Positions 16,719 to 23,078 of a stretch of 64,000 bases of DNA are shown piece by piece. Each line of letters opens with the position of its first letter. Within the stretch, counting starts at the first letter, position 1. The notes under the pieces were generated by a model. It was not told the origin of the DNA. It ran no database searches and saw only the letters and a list, made by a program, of their open reading frames with translations. The stretch comes from Chromobacterium alticapitis (GTDB lineage Bacteria > Pseudomonadota > Gammaproteobacteria > Burkholderiales > Chromobacteriaceae). The stretch is taken from NCBI RefSeq assembly GCF_002924365.1, contig NZ_PQWB01000011.1, positions 92,132 through 156,131 on the forward strand, written 5' to 3'. The translations under genes were made by a program, and so were the position numbers.

Positions 16719-16738
16719 GCCGCGCCGGGCGGCGCGGC
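16719..16738 (-). other. GC hairpin between gp37 and sheath genes
   Basis: Perfect eight-base-pair stem GCCGCGCC / GGCGCGGC with a four-base loop and no T-run, 35 bases upstream of the sheath start. Confidence 0.5.
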
Positions 16739-16754
16739 GAGGGGAATGCGAGCG

Positions 16755-17444
16755 TCAGGACTTGGGCGCGTTGACGGTGTCTTGCGCCTTGACGCCGGCG
16801 GCGCCGGCAGGGACGTAATTCAGCTGCACGCTTTGCGCCGGCTGGGCAGGGGTTTCCAAGCGGCCGCCGAAGGCGCGGAACAGCGCGTCCGGATCGGCGT
16901 CGCCTTGCGGCGCCGGCCAGTGGCCGTTGTCCAGCGCCTCGTCCAGCCAATAAGTGCTGAAGTCGCAGGCCACCAGGCTCCACGGCTGGCCGTCGCGCGG
17001 CGCCTGGCCCAGCGGGCGCACTTTTTCCGGCAGCAGCGGATTGATGGCCAGGCCGAAGTCCTGCGAGGCCAGCAGGCGGCGCGCCGCGTAGACCAGCTGC
17101 CAGACGCCAGCGCCCTTGTAGGCGGCGTCGATCTGCAGGCGGTCGCCCACGACGACGGTGAACAGCGCGTTAGCCTTGTAGCGCAGGCGCTGGCTGGATT
17201 GCGGCTGGCTGGAGGTGATGCCGCCGGCCACGGTCCACAGCGCCGGCAGGCGGGCCAGCGCCTGCGGGTTGATCGTGGGGCTGGCCTGGCCTGGCGTGAG
17301 GCGGCTGCTGTAGTCGCCGTGGGCCAGCTGCAGGCCGCAGAGGCCGGTTTCGTCTAGGTCGGCCGCCACTTCGCGCACCATCTGGCCCATGCCTTGGCGC
17401 AGGCGGTCGGCGATGGCGGTTTGCAGCGTGATCAGCATGGACAT
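16755..17444 (-). CDS. Mu gp37-like tail protein (DUF1834)
   Basis: 229-residue protein of the Mu gp37/DUF1834 family, encoded immediately before the sheath in Mu-like phages and regarded as a tail-completion or head-tail interface component. Seen are ITLQTAIADRLRQGM at the N-terminus, YKANALFTVVVGDRL, and YKGAGVWQLVYAARRLLASQDFGLAINPLLPEKVRPL. Of three in-frame ATGs (17450, 17444, 17438), AAGGA six bases upstream favours 17444. Mu gp38, usually between gp37 and the sheath, has no counterpart. It is the first recognisable tail structural gene downstream of the missing head module. Confidence 0.8.
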   Translation of the reverse strand: MSMLITLQTAIADRLRQGMGQMVREVAADLDETGLCGLQLAHGDYSSRLTPGQASPTINPQALARLPALWTVAGGITSSQPQSSQRLRYKANALFTVVVGDRLQIDAAYKGAGVWQLVYAARRLLASQDFGLAINPLLPEKVRPLGQAPRDGQPWSLVACDFSTYWLDEALDNGHWPAPQGDADPDALFRAFGGRLETPAQPAQSVQLNYVPAGAAGVKAQDTVNAPKS

Positions 17445-17526
17445 GATCATTCCTTGGAGAATGTGGGATGGGGAAAGTATGCGGCGGGAGGGGGCGCCGG
17501 CTTAGGTGAGGGCTGTCAGTGCGGGG

Positions 17527-18174
17527 TCAGATTTTGATGCAGGCGAGCATGGCGAGGTTGCGGGGACGCGCGGCGCCCACCGAGCTGGTGTAGTTGCCCA
17601 GTACCCCCTTATTGCCGGTGATATAGTGCAGCTCCAGTCCTGGGTAGCCGGCCAGGTCCGGCGCGTCGGCGCCAAACGCGGCAGTGCCTGCCACGGCTTG
17701 GCCGGTGCCGATATTGGTGCTGATGTTGTACAGCTCGTTGTCGCTGAAATATTCATTGGCGACGACCAGCGTGCCCTTCTGCAAGCTGCCGTTCTTGCGG
17801 GCGGGGTCGACGCCGCGACCATCATCCCAGCCGCGGATGAATTCGCCGCGCAAATCGGGCACATTGAACATGGCGTCATCGGTGTTCTTCGCTTCGCGGT
17901 ACACGTCGCCGATCGCGCTGAACAACGCGCTGTAATCTTTCTTGGCATAGGCCTTGCCATCCGCCTTCAACCAGCCTTCGGGCGCTTTTTCCATGGCAAA
18001 GTGCATGATGGCGCCGCTAGGCACGCCTTGCGCGGCGACGCTTCCCTCCTGGCCGCAGCAGCCGGCGCTCATCTGAAACTGCGCGCCTTTGCCATCAGAG
18101 GAGGCCGCAGCGTCTTCATGGCCGACTAAGTTGAATTGCAATTGTGGTTTGATGCAGATGGTGGTTTGGGACAT
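17527..18174 (-). CDS. Tail-collar domain fibre-like protein at an unusual position
   Basis: 215-residue protein with a tail-collar domain at about residues 50-140 (VPSGAIMHFAMEKAPEGWLKADGKAYAKKDYSALFSAIGDVY, MFNVPDLRGEFIRGWDDGRG) and the RPRNLAMLACIKI end shared with fibres A and B. The first 45 residues (ICIKPQLQFNLVGHEDAAASSDGKGAQFQMSAGCC) differ from the fibre N-termini and contain a Cys pair. It is encoded upstream of the sheath, exactly where head genes would be in Mu, rather than at the fibre end of the operon. It may be a short accessory fibre, a tail-terminator cap or a decoration. The ATG at 18174 has AAGGAGCAT upstream. Confidence 0.8.
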   Translation of the reverse strand: MSQTTICIKPQLQFNLVGHEDAAASSDGKGAQFQMSAGCCGQEGSVAAQGVPSGAIMHFAMEKAPEGWLKADGKAYAKKDYSALFSAIGDVYREAKNTDDAMFNVPDLRGEFIRGWDDGRGVDPARKNGSLQKGTLVVANEYFSDNELYNISTNIGTGQAVAGTAAFGADAPDLAGYPGLELHYITGNKGVLGNYTSSVGAARPRNLAMLACIKI

Positions 18175-18223
18175 GAGATGCTCCTTGGTTAAGGTTGCGG
18201 GAGGGAGGGGGGAGGGATGTGGC

Positions 18224-18439
18224 TTAATGCACCAAGCGCTTGAGAAATTCTCCGGCCAGGGTGACCAGCAGGGCGGACAGGGCGCCCGACAGCGCGCCGC
18301 TCTTGGCGGCTTGGACTTCCACATCGCGCAGGCGGCTGTCCAGCTCTTCCAGTTTTTTGTCTTGTTTGGCCAGGTGGGCGACGATCATGTCGAGCTTGCC
18401 TTCTATCCGGCCCAGGGCCATCAGGTTGTCGTGTTCCAC
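18224..18439 (-). CDS. Small coiled-coil protein with C-terminal membrane segment
   Basis: 71-residue protein. Residues 8-48 are heptad-like (GRIEGKLDMIVAHLAKQDKKLEELDSRLRDVEVQ) and residues 50-68 are a single membrane helix (ALSGALSALLVTLAGEFLKRL). This layout resembles XhlA-type haemolysin/holin accessory proteins of phages. Start is a GTG at 18439 with AAAGG six bases upstream, embedded in the second parS-like site; an ATG at 18421 is an alternative. It lies between the zinc-finger gene and the collar protein, near the junction where the head genes are missing. A role in lysis is inference. Confidence 0.65.
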   Translation of the reverse strand: MEHDNLMALGRIEGKLDMIVAHLAKQDKKLEELDSRLRDVEVQAAKSGALSGALSALLVTLAGEFLKRLVH

Positions 18440-18447
18440 GTGAAACC
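18432..18447. promoter_or_regulatory. parS-like ParB-binding site 2
   Basis: TGTTCCACGTGAAACC matches the parS core GTTNCACGTGNAAC fully. It overlaps the GTG start codon of the coiled-coil gene inside the tailocin operon. Confidence 0.6.
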
Positions 18448-18449
18448 TT

Positions 18450-18647
18450 TCATCGCTCGGCCAGCTGTTGGCAGATCACGCAGCGCGTGCTGCTGGGCAT
18501 GGCGGCGCGGCGCGCGGCGGGGATGGGATCGCCGCAGTCCTCGCAGTGGCTGTAGCCGCTGCTGTGCAAGGATTGGAAATGGCGGGCCAGCGCCTGCTCG
18601 CGGAATTCGGTTTCCAGCTCGCTGGCGCGATCGAAGAAGTCGCTCAT
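18450..18647 (-). CDS. TraR/DksA-type C4 zinc-finger protein
   Basis: 65-residue protein with a C4 zinc finger: CEDCGDPIPAARRAA followed by CVICQQ, i.e. C-x2-C-x17-C-x2-C. The N-terminus is MSDFFDRASELETEFREQALARHF, typical of the small TraR-like proteins of Mu and P2 phages. TraR and DksA bind in the secondary channel of RNA polymerase; this homologue may tune transcription of the late operon, but that is inferred. The start at 18647 overlaps the end of the Rz gene by four bases; upstream in-frame codons belong to the spanin region. Confidence 0.85.
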   Translation of the reverse strand: MSDFFDRASELETEFREQALARHFQSLHSSGYSHCEDCGDPIPAARRAAMPSSTRCVICQQLAER

Positions 18648-19207
18648 GGTTGGGGGTCCTGTCGGGAGTAGAGTTGTTTCAAGGCGATGAGGCGTTGCTC
18701 GAGTTCGCCGCACCAGGCGCCGTAGTCGGCGGCGTGGGCGAGGAGGTCGGGTGGCGGTAGCCCGCCATCGGCGCCGGCGGCTTGGGCGGCAGCGCCAGCA
18801 GATAGGGGCTGGGCGCCGGGCAACTCGGCGGGGTAGCCGAGGAGCTGGCGGTAGAGGCGCAGGCTGTCAGGACCAAGGCCAGTAAAGCGGGGACCATCGT
18901 TGCGGGCGACATCGTCTATCCTTTGCGCGTTGCGACGCTGCAGCGTCAGCAGCGCCTGTTGTTTGTCCAGCAGCTGGCCTTCCAGCCGGTCTGTGCGCTG
19001 CCGCCATTGCTGTTGCAGCGCCAGCGCGGCAGCCTGTTGCCGCTGCAATTGCTGGCTGCGCTCGGCTTGAAATCCGGCGACGCTGGCTGCCAGCCGCGCC
19101 TGCCAGTAATGGTTGCTGTGGGCGCTGCCCGCGGCATAGCCGGCGGCGGCGGCCAGGATGGGCAGGAGCAGGCAGCCGCCAAGACGCCAGGCGGGGAGCG
19201 GCATCAT
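18644..19207 (-). CDS. Inner-membrane spanin (Rz-like)
   Basis: 187-residue i-spanin that, with the nested Rz1 product, disrupts the outer membrane at the end of lysis. Residues 7-26 form an N-terminal signal-anchor (WRLGGCLLLPILAAAAGYAAG); residues 40-110 are a Gln-rich coiled coil (ERSQQLQRQQAAALALQQQWRQRTDRLEGQLLDKQQALLTLQRR) that would span the periplasm. The ATG at 19207 overlaps the stop of the holin-like gene; the longer open frame to 19540 has no family-like sequence. Identification rests on architecture and on the embedded lipoprotein gene. Confidence 0.85.
   Translation of the reverse strand: MMPLPAWRLGGCLLLPILAAAAGYAAGSAHSNHYWQARLAASVAGFQAERSQQLQRQQAAALALQQQWRQRTDRLEGQLLDKQQALLTLQRRNAQRIDDVARNDGPRFTGLGPDSLRLYRQLLGYPAELPGAQPLSAGAAAQAAGADGGLPPPDLLAHAADYGAWCGELEQRLIALKQLYSRQDPQP
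18679..18912 (-). CDS. Outer-membrane spanin lipoprotein (Rz1-like), nested in Rz
   Basis: 77-residue protein wholly within the Rz frame but in another reading frame, the classic embedded Rz1 arrangement. It has a short hydrophobic signal (MVPALLALVL) and a lipobox LTAC with Cys at about residue 18; the mature part is rich in Pro, Ser and Ala (PPSCPAPSPYLLALPPKPPAP), as in Rz1. After lipidation it would sit in the outer membrane and bind the coiled coil of Rz. The start may be 18912 or the ATG at 18897. Confidence 0.8.
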   Translation of the reverse strand: MSPATMVPALLALVLTACASTASSSATPPSCPAPSPYLLALPPKPPAPMAGYRHPTSSPTPPTTAPGAANSSNASSP

Positions 19208-19428
19208 GACGATTGCCCTTTGTCGCGATAGGCGGCGATCATGCGCAGCGAGGCGGAATAGCCGCCCACCACGCCTAGATAGATCACCCAGATGTCCGGC
19301 GTCAGCGCGCCGCGCCAGCCGTCGCGGACGAACATCGCGGTGGCGGCGGCGCAGGCCACGTTGGCCCACAGCCGGCTGTGACTGATGCGGCGGCTGTGCG
19401 GGCTGCATAGCAGATCGGCGAGATGCAT
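19204..19428 (-). CDS. Holin-like small membrane protein
   Basis: 74-residue protein with two probable membrane helices, residues 20-34 (LWANVACAAATAMFV) and 44-62 (DIWVIYLGVVGGYSASLRM), and a charged C-terminus (AYRDKGQSS). It lies between endolysin and Rz, where Mu-like and other phages encode a holin. Size, two membrane helices and position fit a holin, but no sequence family was recognised with certainty. Its start overlaps the endolysin end closely and its stop overlaps the Rz start. Confidence 0.65.
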   Translation of the reverse strand: MHLADLLCSPHSRRISHSRLWANVACAAATAMFVRDGWRGALTPDIWVIYLGVVGGYSASLRMIAAYRDKGQSS

Positions 19429-19431
19429 GCT

Positions 19432-19836
19432 TCAGGGCTCCAGTGACAGTTGAAAGTGCGGGAAGTCGGGATTGGGGGCATCCAGCTGGCCATGCCAGTA
19501 CAGGCCCAGGCTCAGCGCGATGCCGCCCATGGTCTGCCAATGGGGATGGTCGGCTTCGCAGACGGGTTTGCCGCCAAGCAGGGGCACGACGTCGAAGGCG
19601 CGCGCGGCGGGACTGCCGTGCAGCATGTCGTTGTGGGCGGATTCGCCGGGGCGGGCATAAGTGACGATGGCGCCAGGCTTGCTCCGCCCTTGCTGATAAA
19701 GCGCGTCCTGTTCCGCGGCCGAGCGCCAGGTGCAGACGATCAGCGGGTCTACGCCATGATCGCGGCAGCGTCGCAAGAAGGTTTCGGCCAGCGGTTGCAG
19801 TTGCGGATGCAGATCGGAAATGGCGCGGCTGGCCAT
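19432..19836 (-). CDS. Endolysin, peptidase M15 family
   Basis: 134-residue L-Ala-D-Glu / D-Ala-D-Ala type peptidase that cuts peptidoglycan stem peptides for release of tailocin particles. The zinc site of M15 enzymes is visible: SAHNDMLHG with the first His, AFDVVPL with the Asp, and FPHFQLSLE with the distal His; the catalytic region is preceded by CTWRSAAEQDALYQQGRS. There is no signal peptide, so a holin-dependent route is expected. GGAG lies eight bases before the ATG at 19836. The gene heads the lysis cassette, 29 bases after the Mor-like activator. Confidence 0.9.
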   Translation of the reverse strand: MASRAISDLHPQLQPLAETFLRRCRDHGVDPLIVCTWRSAAEQDALYQQGRSKPGAIVTYARPGESAHNDMLHGSPAARAFDVVPLLGGKPVCEADHPHWQTMGGIALSLGLYWHGQLDAPNPDFPHFQLSLEP

Positions 19837-19865
19837 GCGGGTTCTCCTAAAGCGTGGTCAAGGAA

Positions 19866-20285
19866 TCAATGCACCTCGCTCGGCGCCGGAGGGGTTTTCA
19901 ACACACGCCAGATCATGCGGTCGCTCAGGCGGTAACGCATCGCCAGCACGCTGACTGTTTCGTTGGCGCCCAGGCCATCGGCCAGCAGGGCGTCGAAATC
20001 GCGGATCAACTGCTGGTTGCGCGCCTGGCGCAGAGCCTGGCTGCAGCGGGGGATGTACAGGATGTCGCCGCCGAAATGGTGGGTCAGCTGCTCCGCCGCG
20101 TCCTGGCCTATCACATCCACCAGCGCGGCGAAGCGCAGTTGGCCGGCGCGGCTCTGGTTCTTGGAAAACGGCAGGGTGGTGCCGCCCAGCGCCTGCACCA
20201 GTTGCAGCGTGCGCGGCATGCCGATCAGCTTGGCGACCAGTTGCATGGTGGAAGGCAGGGCGGGATATTGCGTATGGGTGTTCAT
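19866..20285 (-). CDS. Mor/C-family transcription activator
   Basis: 139-residue homologue of Mu Mor, the activator of middle genes, and of Mu C. The C-terminal helix-turn-helix is seen in NETVSVLAMRYRLSDRMIWRVLK, preceded by the dimerisation region (LRFAALVDVIGQDAAEQLTHHFGGDILYIP). It is the first gene of the minus-strand operon and faces the S24 repressor gene across a 321-base switch region. It probably turns on the lysis and tail genes once repression is lost. The ATG at 20285 is preferred over a GTG one codon earlier because GGAG lies seven bases upstream. A Mor gene without any transposase is notable. Confidence 0.88.
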   Translation of the reverse strand: MNTHTQYPALPSTMQLVAKLIGMPRTLQLVQALGGTTLPFSKNQSRAGQLRFAALVDVIGQDAAEQLTHHFGGDILYIPRCSQALRQARNQQLIRDFDALLADGLGANETVSVLAMRYRLSDRMIWRVLKTPPAPSEVH

Positions 20286-20606
20286 CACGAGGCTCCAGAA
20301 AGGCTAAAACGGCTTTGGGAGACATGAAGTTCTAAATAAGTTACAATTTGCTTAGTATCGCGAAGCGCTGCCAGCCTTGGGCGATAGGGCGAGTAATTTG
20401 GAACTCAGTCTTATTTTGCCGGATATTTTATAAACACAAAGCGTTATTTATACACAAGTAGAACTGCAAATGTCATCTTGTCGCCATTCTAGTCCGACAT
20501 TTGGAACCGAACAAGCGACTAAGTGTCACTACGTATGTCAGTTCTACTTGATGGAATGACGAGGGAATAGTAATCTGAGAGGTCGGTCCTGAGGTATGAA
20601 TGACTG
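20286..20606. promoter_or_regulatory. Divergent switch region of the tailocin with repeated operator-like motifs
   Basis: AT-rich 321-base gap between the divergent activator and repressor genes. CAAGTAGAACTG at 20455-20466 has an exact inverted copy CAGTTCTACTTG at 20539-20550. ATTTGGAAC occurs at 20396-20404 and 20499-20507, with its reverse complement GTTCCAAAT at 20612-20620 overlapping the internal start of the repressor. TATAAA-like sequences near 20425-20435 could form the -10 of the leftward promoter. Operators are inferred from symmetry only. Confidence 0.55.
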
Positions 20607-21362
20607 ATGGGGTTCCAAATGGATAATTCGCTGCAGACGTCAGATTTCAAACAGCGGCTGGAGGTGCTGATCGGCGCCGAAAAACCATATGCCTGGGCCG
20701 CGCGCATGGGCATCAACAAAGGCTCTTTCACCAATATGTGGTACAAGGGCGGCGTGCCCCGGCTGGCCACTGCGCAGAAGATAGCCGCCAGCAGCGGCTG
20801 CCGCCTGCCGTGGCTGCTGCATGGCGAAGGCGTCATGCGCGACGAGTCGGGCGCGGATGCGGCGGAGGCGGAAGCGCTGTCGCAGGCCGCGCAGATGGCG
20901 TCGGCGCGGGACGAATACTTCGTGCCGGCCGGCGTGCACGAGGAGTTCTGTTTTATACCGCGTTATAACTTGAAGGCTTCGGCTGGATTTGGAACCAGCG
21001 CGGCGGGCGAGCAGGCTATGTTCTATATGGCGTTCCGGCGCTATTGGGTGAAGAACTATTTGAACGCTTCGCCGCTGGATCTGGCGGTGATCAGCGTCAA
21101 GGGCGACAGCATGAGCGGCGTGCTGGAGGACCGGGACACCATCCTGATCAACACCGCCGAGCGCAATCCCGGCGAGGGTTTGTTCGTGATCCGCATCGGC
21201 GACGACATCTTCGTCAAGCAGCTGCAGCGCCTGCCGGGCGGCGCGCTGCAGGTCAAGAGCGCCAATCCGCTGTACGAGGCTTTCACTGTCGATCTGGCCG
21301 GCGCCGGCGGCGAATTCGAAGTGATAGGCCGCGTGGTCTGGTTCGGCAGGCAGATCGCCTGA
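20607..21362 (+). CDS. S24 (LexA/CI-like) repressor of the tailocin
   Basis: 251-residue repressor. Residues 15-75 hold a helix-turn-helix (YAWAARMGINKGSFTNMWYKGG). Residues 120-245 are an S24 peptidase domain with a likely Ala-Gly autocleavage site (LKASAGFG), nucleophile Ser in GDSMSG and general-base Lys in IFVKQL. RecA-stimulated self-cleavage after DNA damage would derepress the divergent activator and the tail genes; this follows from the family. Start may be 20607 (GAGGT 11 bases upstream) or the ATG at 20619 (GGGG six bases upstream), the latter overlapping an operator-like repeat that suggests autoregulation. It is the last gene of the locus before gmhA. Confidence 0.9.
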   Translation: MGFQMDNSLQTSDFKQRLEVLIGAEKPYAWAARMGINKGSFTNMWYKGGVPRLATAQKIAASSGCRLPWLLHGEGVMRDESGADAAEAEALSQAAQMASARDEYFVPAGVHEEFCFIPRYNLKASAGFGTSAAGEQAMFYMAFRRYWVKNYLNASPLDLAVISVKGDSMSGVLEDRDTILINTAERNPGEGLFVIRIGDDIFVKQLQRLPGGALQVKSANPLYEAFTVDLAGAGGEFEVIGRVVWFGRQIA

Positions 21363-21420
21363 GGCCGCGCCGGCCTTGGGTGTAAACTGTCCCCCAACTT
21401 CGCAAGGATCGGAATTCCCC

Positions 21421-22014
21421 ATGCAAAAACATATACAGGCCAGCCTGGCCGAGGCCAAGCGCGCGCTTGACGATCTGTTGGCCAATCCGCAGGCGCTGGC
21501 CGCTATTGCAGCGGCTGGACAAACCATAGTCGACGCGCTGGCAGGCGGCGGGCGGATCTTTTCCTGCGGCAACGGCGGCTCCATGTGCGACGCCATGCAC
21601 TTCGCGGAGGAACTGACCGGGCGCTATCGCGATAATCGCCGCGGCATGGCGGCGATCGCGATCAGCGATCCCAGCCACATCAGCTGCGTCGGCAACGATT
21701 ACGGCTACGACGAAATCTTCGCCCGTTACCTGGAAAGCCATGGCCGCGCCGGCGACGTGCTGCTGGGCTTGAGCACCAGCGGCAACAGCCGCAATGTGAT
21801 CCGCGCGGCGGAAGTGGCGCGCGAGCTGGGCATGAAGGTGATCATCCTGACCGGCCGCGCCGGCAGCAAGCTGGAGCCGCTGGCCGATGTCTACGTCAAT
21901 ACGCCGGGCGGCCGCTATGCCGACCGGGTGCAGGAGCTGCACATCAAGGCGCTGCACATCCTGATTGAACTGACTGAACGCCATTTCTGCCCGGAGAACT
22001 ATCCGGAAGCATGA
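21421..22014 (+). CDS. gmhA: Phosphoheptose isomerase
   Basis: 197-residue SIS-domain isomerase that converts sedoheptulose 7-phosphate to D-glycero-D-manno-heptose 7-phosphate, the first step of heptose synthesis for the LPS core. Motifs present are FSCGNGGSMCDAMHFAEELTGRY, SDPSHISCVGNDYGYDEIFARYLE, GLSTSGNSRNVIRAAEVA and the C-terminal RVQELHIKALHILIELTE with metal ligands. Length equals that of E. coli GmhA. The ATG at 21421 is preceded by AAGGA. It lies 58 bases after the tailocin repressor on the same strand. A 20-base GC palindrome follows at 22020-22039. Confidence 0.93.
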   Translation: MQKHIQASLAEAKRALDDLLANPQALAAIAAAGQTIVDALAGGGRIFSCGNGGSMCDAMHFAEELTGRYRDNRRGMAAIAISDPSHISCVGNDYGYDEIFARYLESHGRAGDVLLGLSTSGNSRNVIRAAEVARELGMKVIILTGRAGSKLEPLADVYVNTPGGRYADRVQELHIKALHILIELTERHFCPENYPEA

Positions 22015-22050
22015 TGACGCGGCGCGCGGCCGCGCGCCGGGCGACGATTG

Positions 22051-22989
22051 TCAGTCCGCGTTGAGAAAGGCGCCGATGCGGCGGTAGGTCAGCTCGCAAA
22101 CTTCCGGCACCAGCGCTTCCATATTCAGGAAGGCATGCATCTGGTCGTCCAAATGGAGCTGCTCCACGGACACGCCCGCGGCCTGCAGCTTGCGCGCGTA
22201 TAGCTGGCCCTCGTCGCGCAGGATGTCGAAGCCGGCGGTGACGACCAGGGTGGCTGGCAGCCGGCGGCTGAGTTCCCAATGCAGCGGCGACGCTAGCCGC
22301 CTGTCCTCGCCATGCTGGAAATACTGGTCGAAATACCAGGCGGTGCGGTTGGCGGTGAGGAAGTAATCCTTGCCGTTCTCCACCACCGAGGGCTGGGTCA
22401 GCGTGTAGTCCACGCAAGGGTAGATCAAGGCCTGGCGCGCGATGTCCAGCGAGGCGTCGTACTGCGCCTTGCCGCTGAGGCTGGCGCACAACGCGCCGCC
22501 GGCTGAGTCGCCCGCCAGCGACAGGCGTCGGCGATATGGCAGCCGCCGCTGTTCCAGCACGCCCCATACCCCTTTTGCGACGCTGAGCGCGTCGTTCAGG
22601 CCGGCGGGATACGGGCTTTCCGGCGCCAGTCGGTATTCGGCCGCCACCACGATGTGGCGGCTGGCCGCGGCCAGCCGGCGGTTGATGCCGTCGTAGAGGC
22701 TGACGCCGCCGGCGGTGTGGCCGCCGCCGTGCAGGAAAACCAGCACCGGCAGCGCCTCGTCGGGCGCGGGATGGTAGATGCGCACCGGCACGCTGTATTC
22801 GCGGCCCGGCACCAGATCGTCGTTGACCCAGGCGATGTCCGGCCCGGGCGCGACCATCTGCGCGGTCAGCTGCGCCAATGCCTCGCGCGCGCCTATGGCG
22901 GTGGCCTTGTAGCCGTCGGCTGCCTTCTGTTGGACGGCGCGGTTGAACTGCTCCAGCCACGGCAGCAAATTGGGGTGGAGTGCGTGCAT
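22051..22989 (-). CDS. Alpha/beta-hydrolase esterase of the HSL/AHL3 type
   Basis: 312-residue cytosolic carboxylesterase. The oxyanion-hole motif HGGG (VFLHGGGHTAGG) near residue 80, the nucleophile elbow GDSAGG near residue 150, and the late Asp and His of the triad (TAGFDILRDEGQLYA and DQMHAFLN) are all visible, as in hormone-sensitive-lipase-like enzymes acting on short acyl esters. Start is the ATG at 22989 with GGAG seven bases upstream. It is convergent with gmhA. The physiological substrate is unknown. Confidence 0.9.
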   Translation of the reverse strand: MHALHPNLLPWLEQFNRAVQQKAADGYKATAIGAREALAQLTAQMVAPGPDIAWVNDDLVPGREYSVPVRIYHPAPDEALPVLVFLHGGGHTAGGVSLYDGINRRLAAASRHIVVAAEYRLAPESPYPAGLNDALSVAKGVWGVLEQRRLPYRRRLSLAGDSAGGALCASLSGKAQYDASLDIARQALIYPCVDYTLTQPSVVENGKDYFLTANRTAWYFDQYFQHGEDRRLASPLHWELSRRLPATLVVTAGFDILRDEGQLYARKLQAAGVSVEQLHLDDQMHAFLNMEALVPEVCELTYRRIGAFLNAD

Positions 22990-23078
22990 GGTCAATCTCC
23001 GGTGCGATGGGGCGAGAGTATCAATCGCAATCTATACCATCGGCATTGATGCGGCAATTCATATGACCAACTGTCCGG

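Larger units (their letters stand above)
3288..21362 (-). mobile_element. Mu-derived contractile tailocin (R-type phage-tail bacteriocin) locus
   Basis: About 18 kb carrying, in Mu late-gene order, an activator, lysis genes, sheath, tube, tape-measure-position protein, baseplate proteins, spike and fibres, plus a divergent S24 repressor gene. No transposase, integrase, terminase, portal, scaffold/protease or capsid gene is present and no att or Mu-type ends were recognised. All structural frames are open, with overlapping starts and stops, which argues for selection as a tail particle rather than random prophage decay. The alternative is a recently deleted defective prophage. Outer limits are approximate. 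Confidence 0.8.

Noticed and set aside
14860..16818. 652-codon plus-strand frame opposite the sheath gene
   Set aside because: Composition is low-complexity Gly/Ala/Val/Gln and it mirrors the well-identified sheath gene.
3288..21362. Intact Mu-like prophage
   Set aside because: No transposase, head, portal, terminase or Mu end sequences could be found; only tail, lysis and control genes are present.
22020..22039. 20-base GC palindrome between gmhA and the esterase gene as a terminator
   Set aside because: Strong symmetry but no T-run on either strand; noted only as a hairpin.
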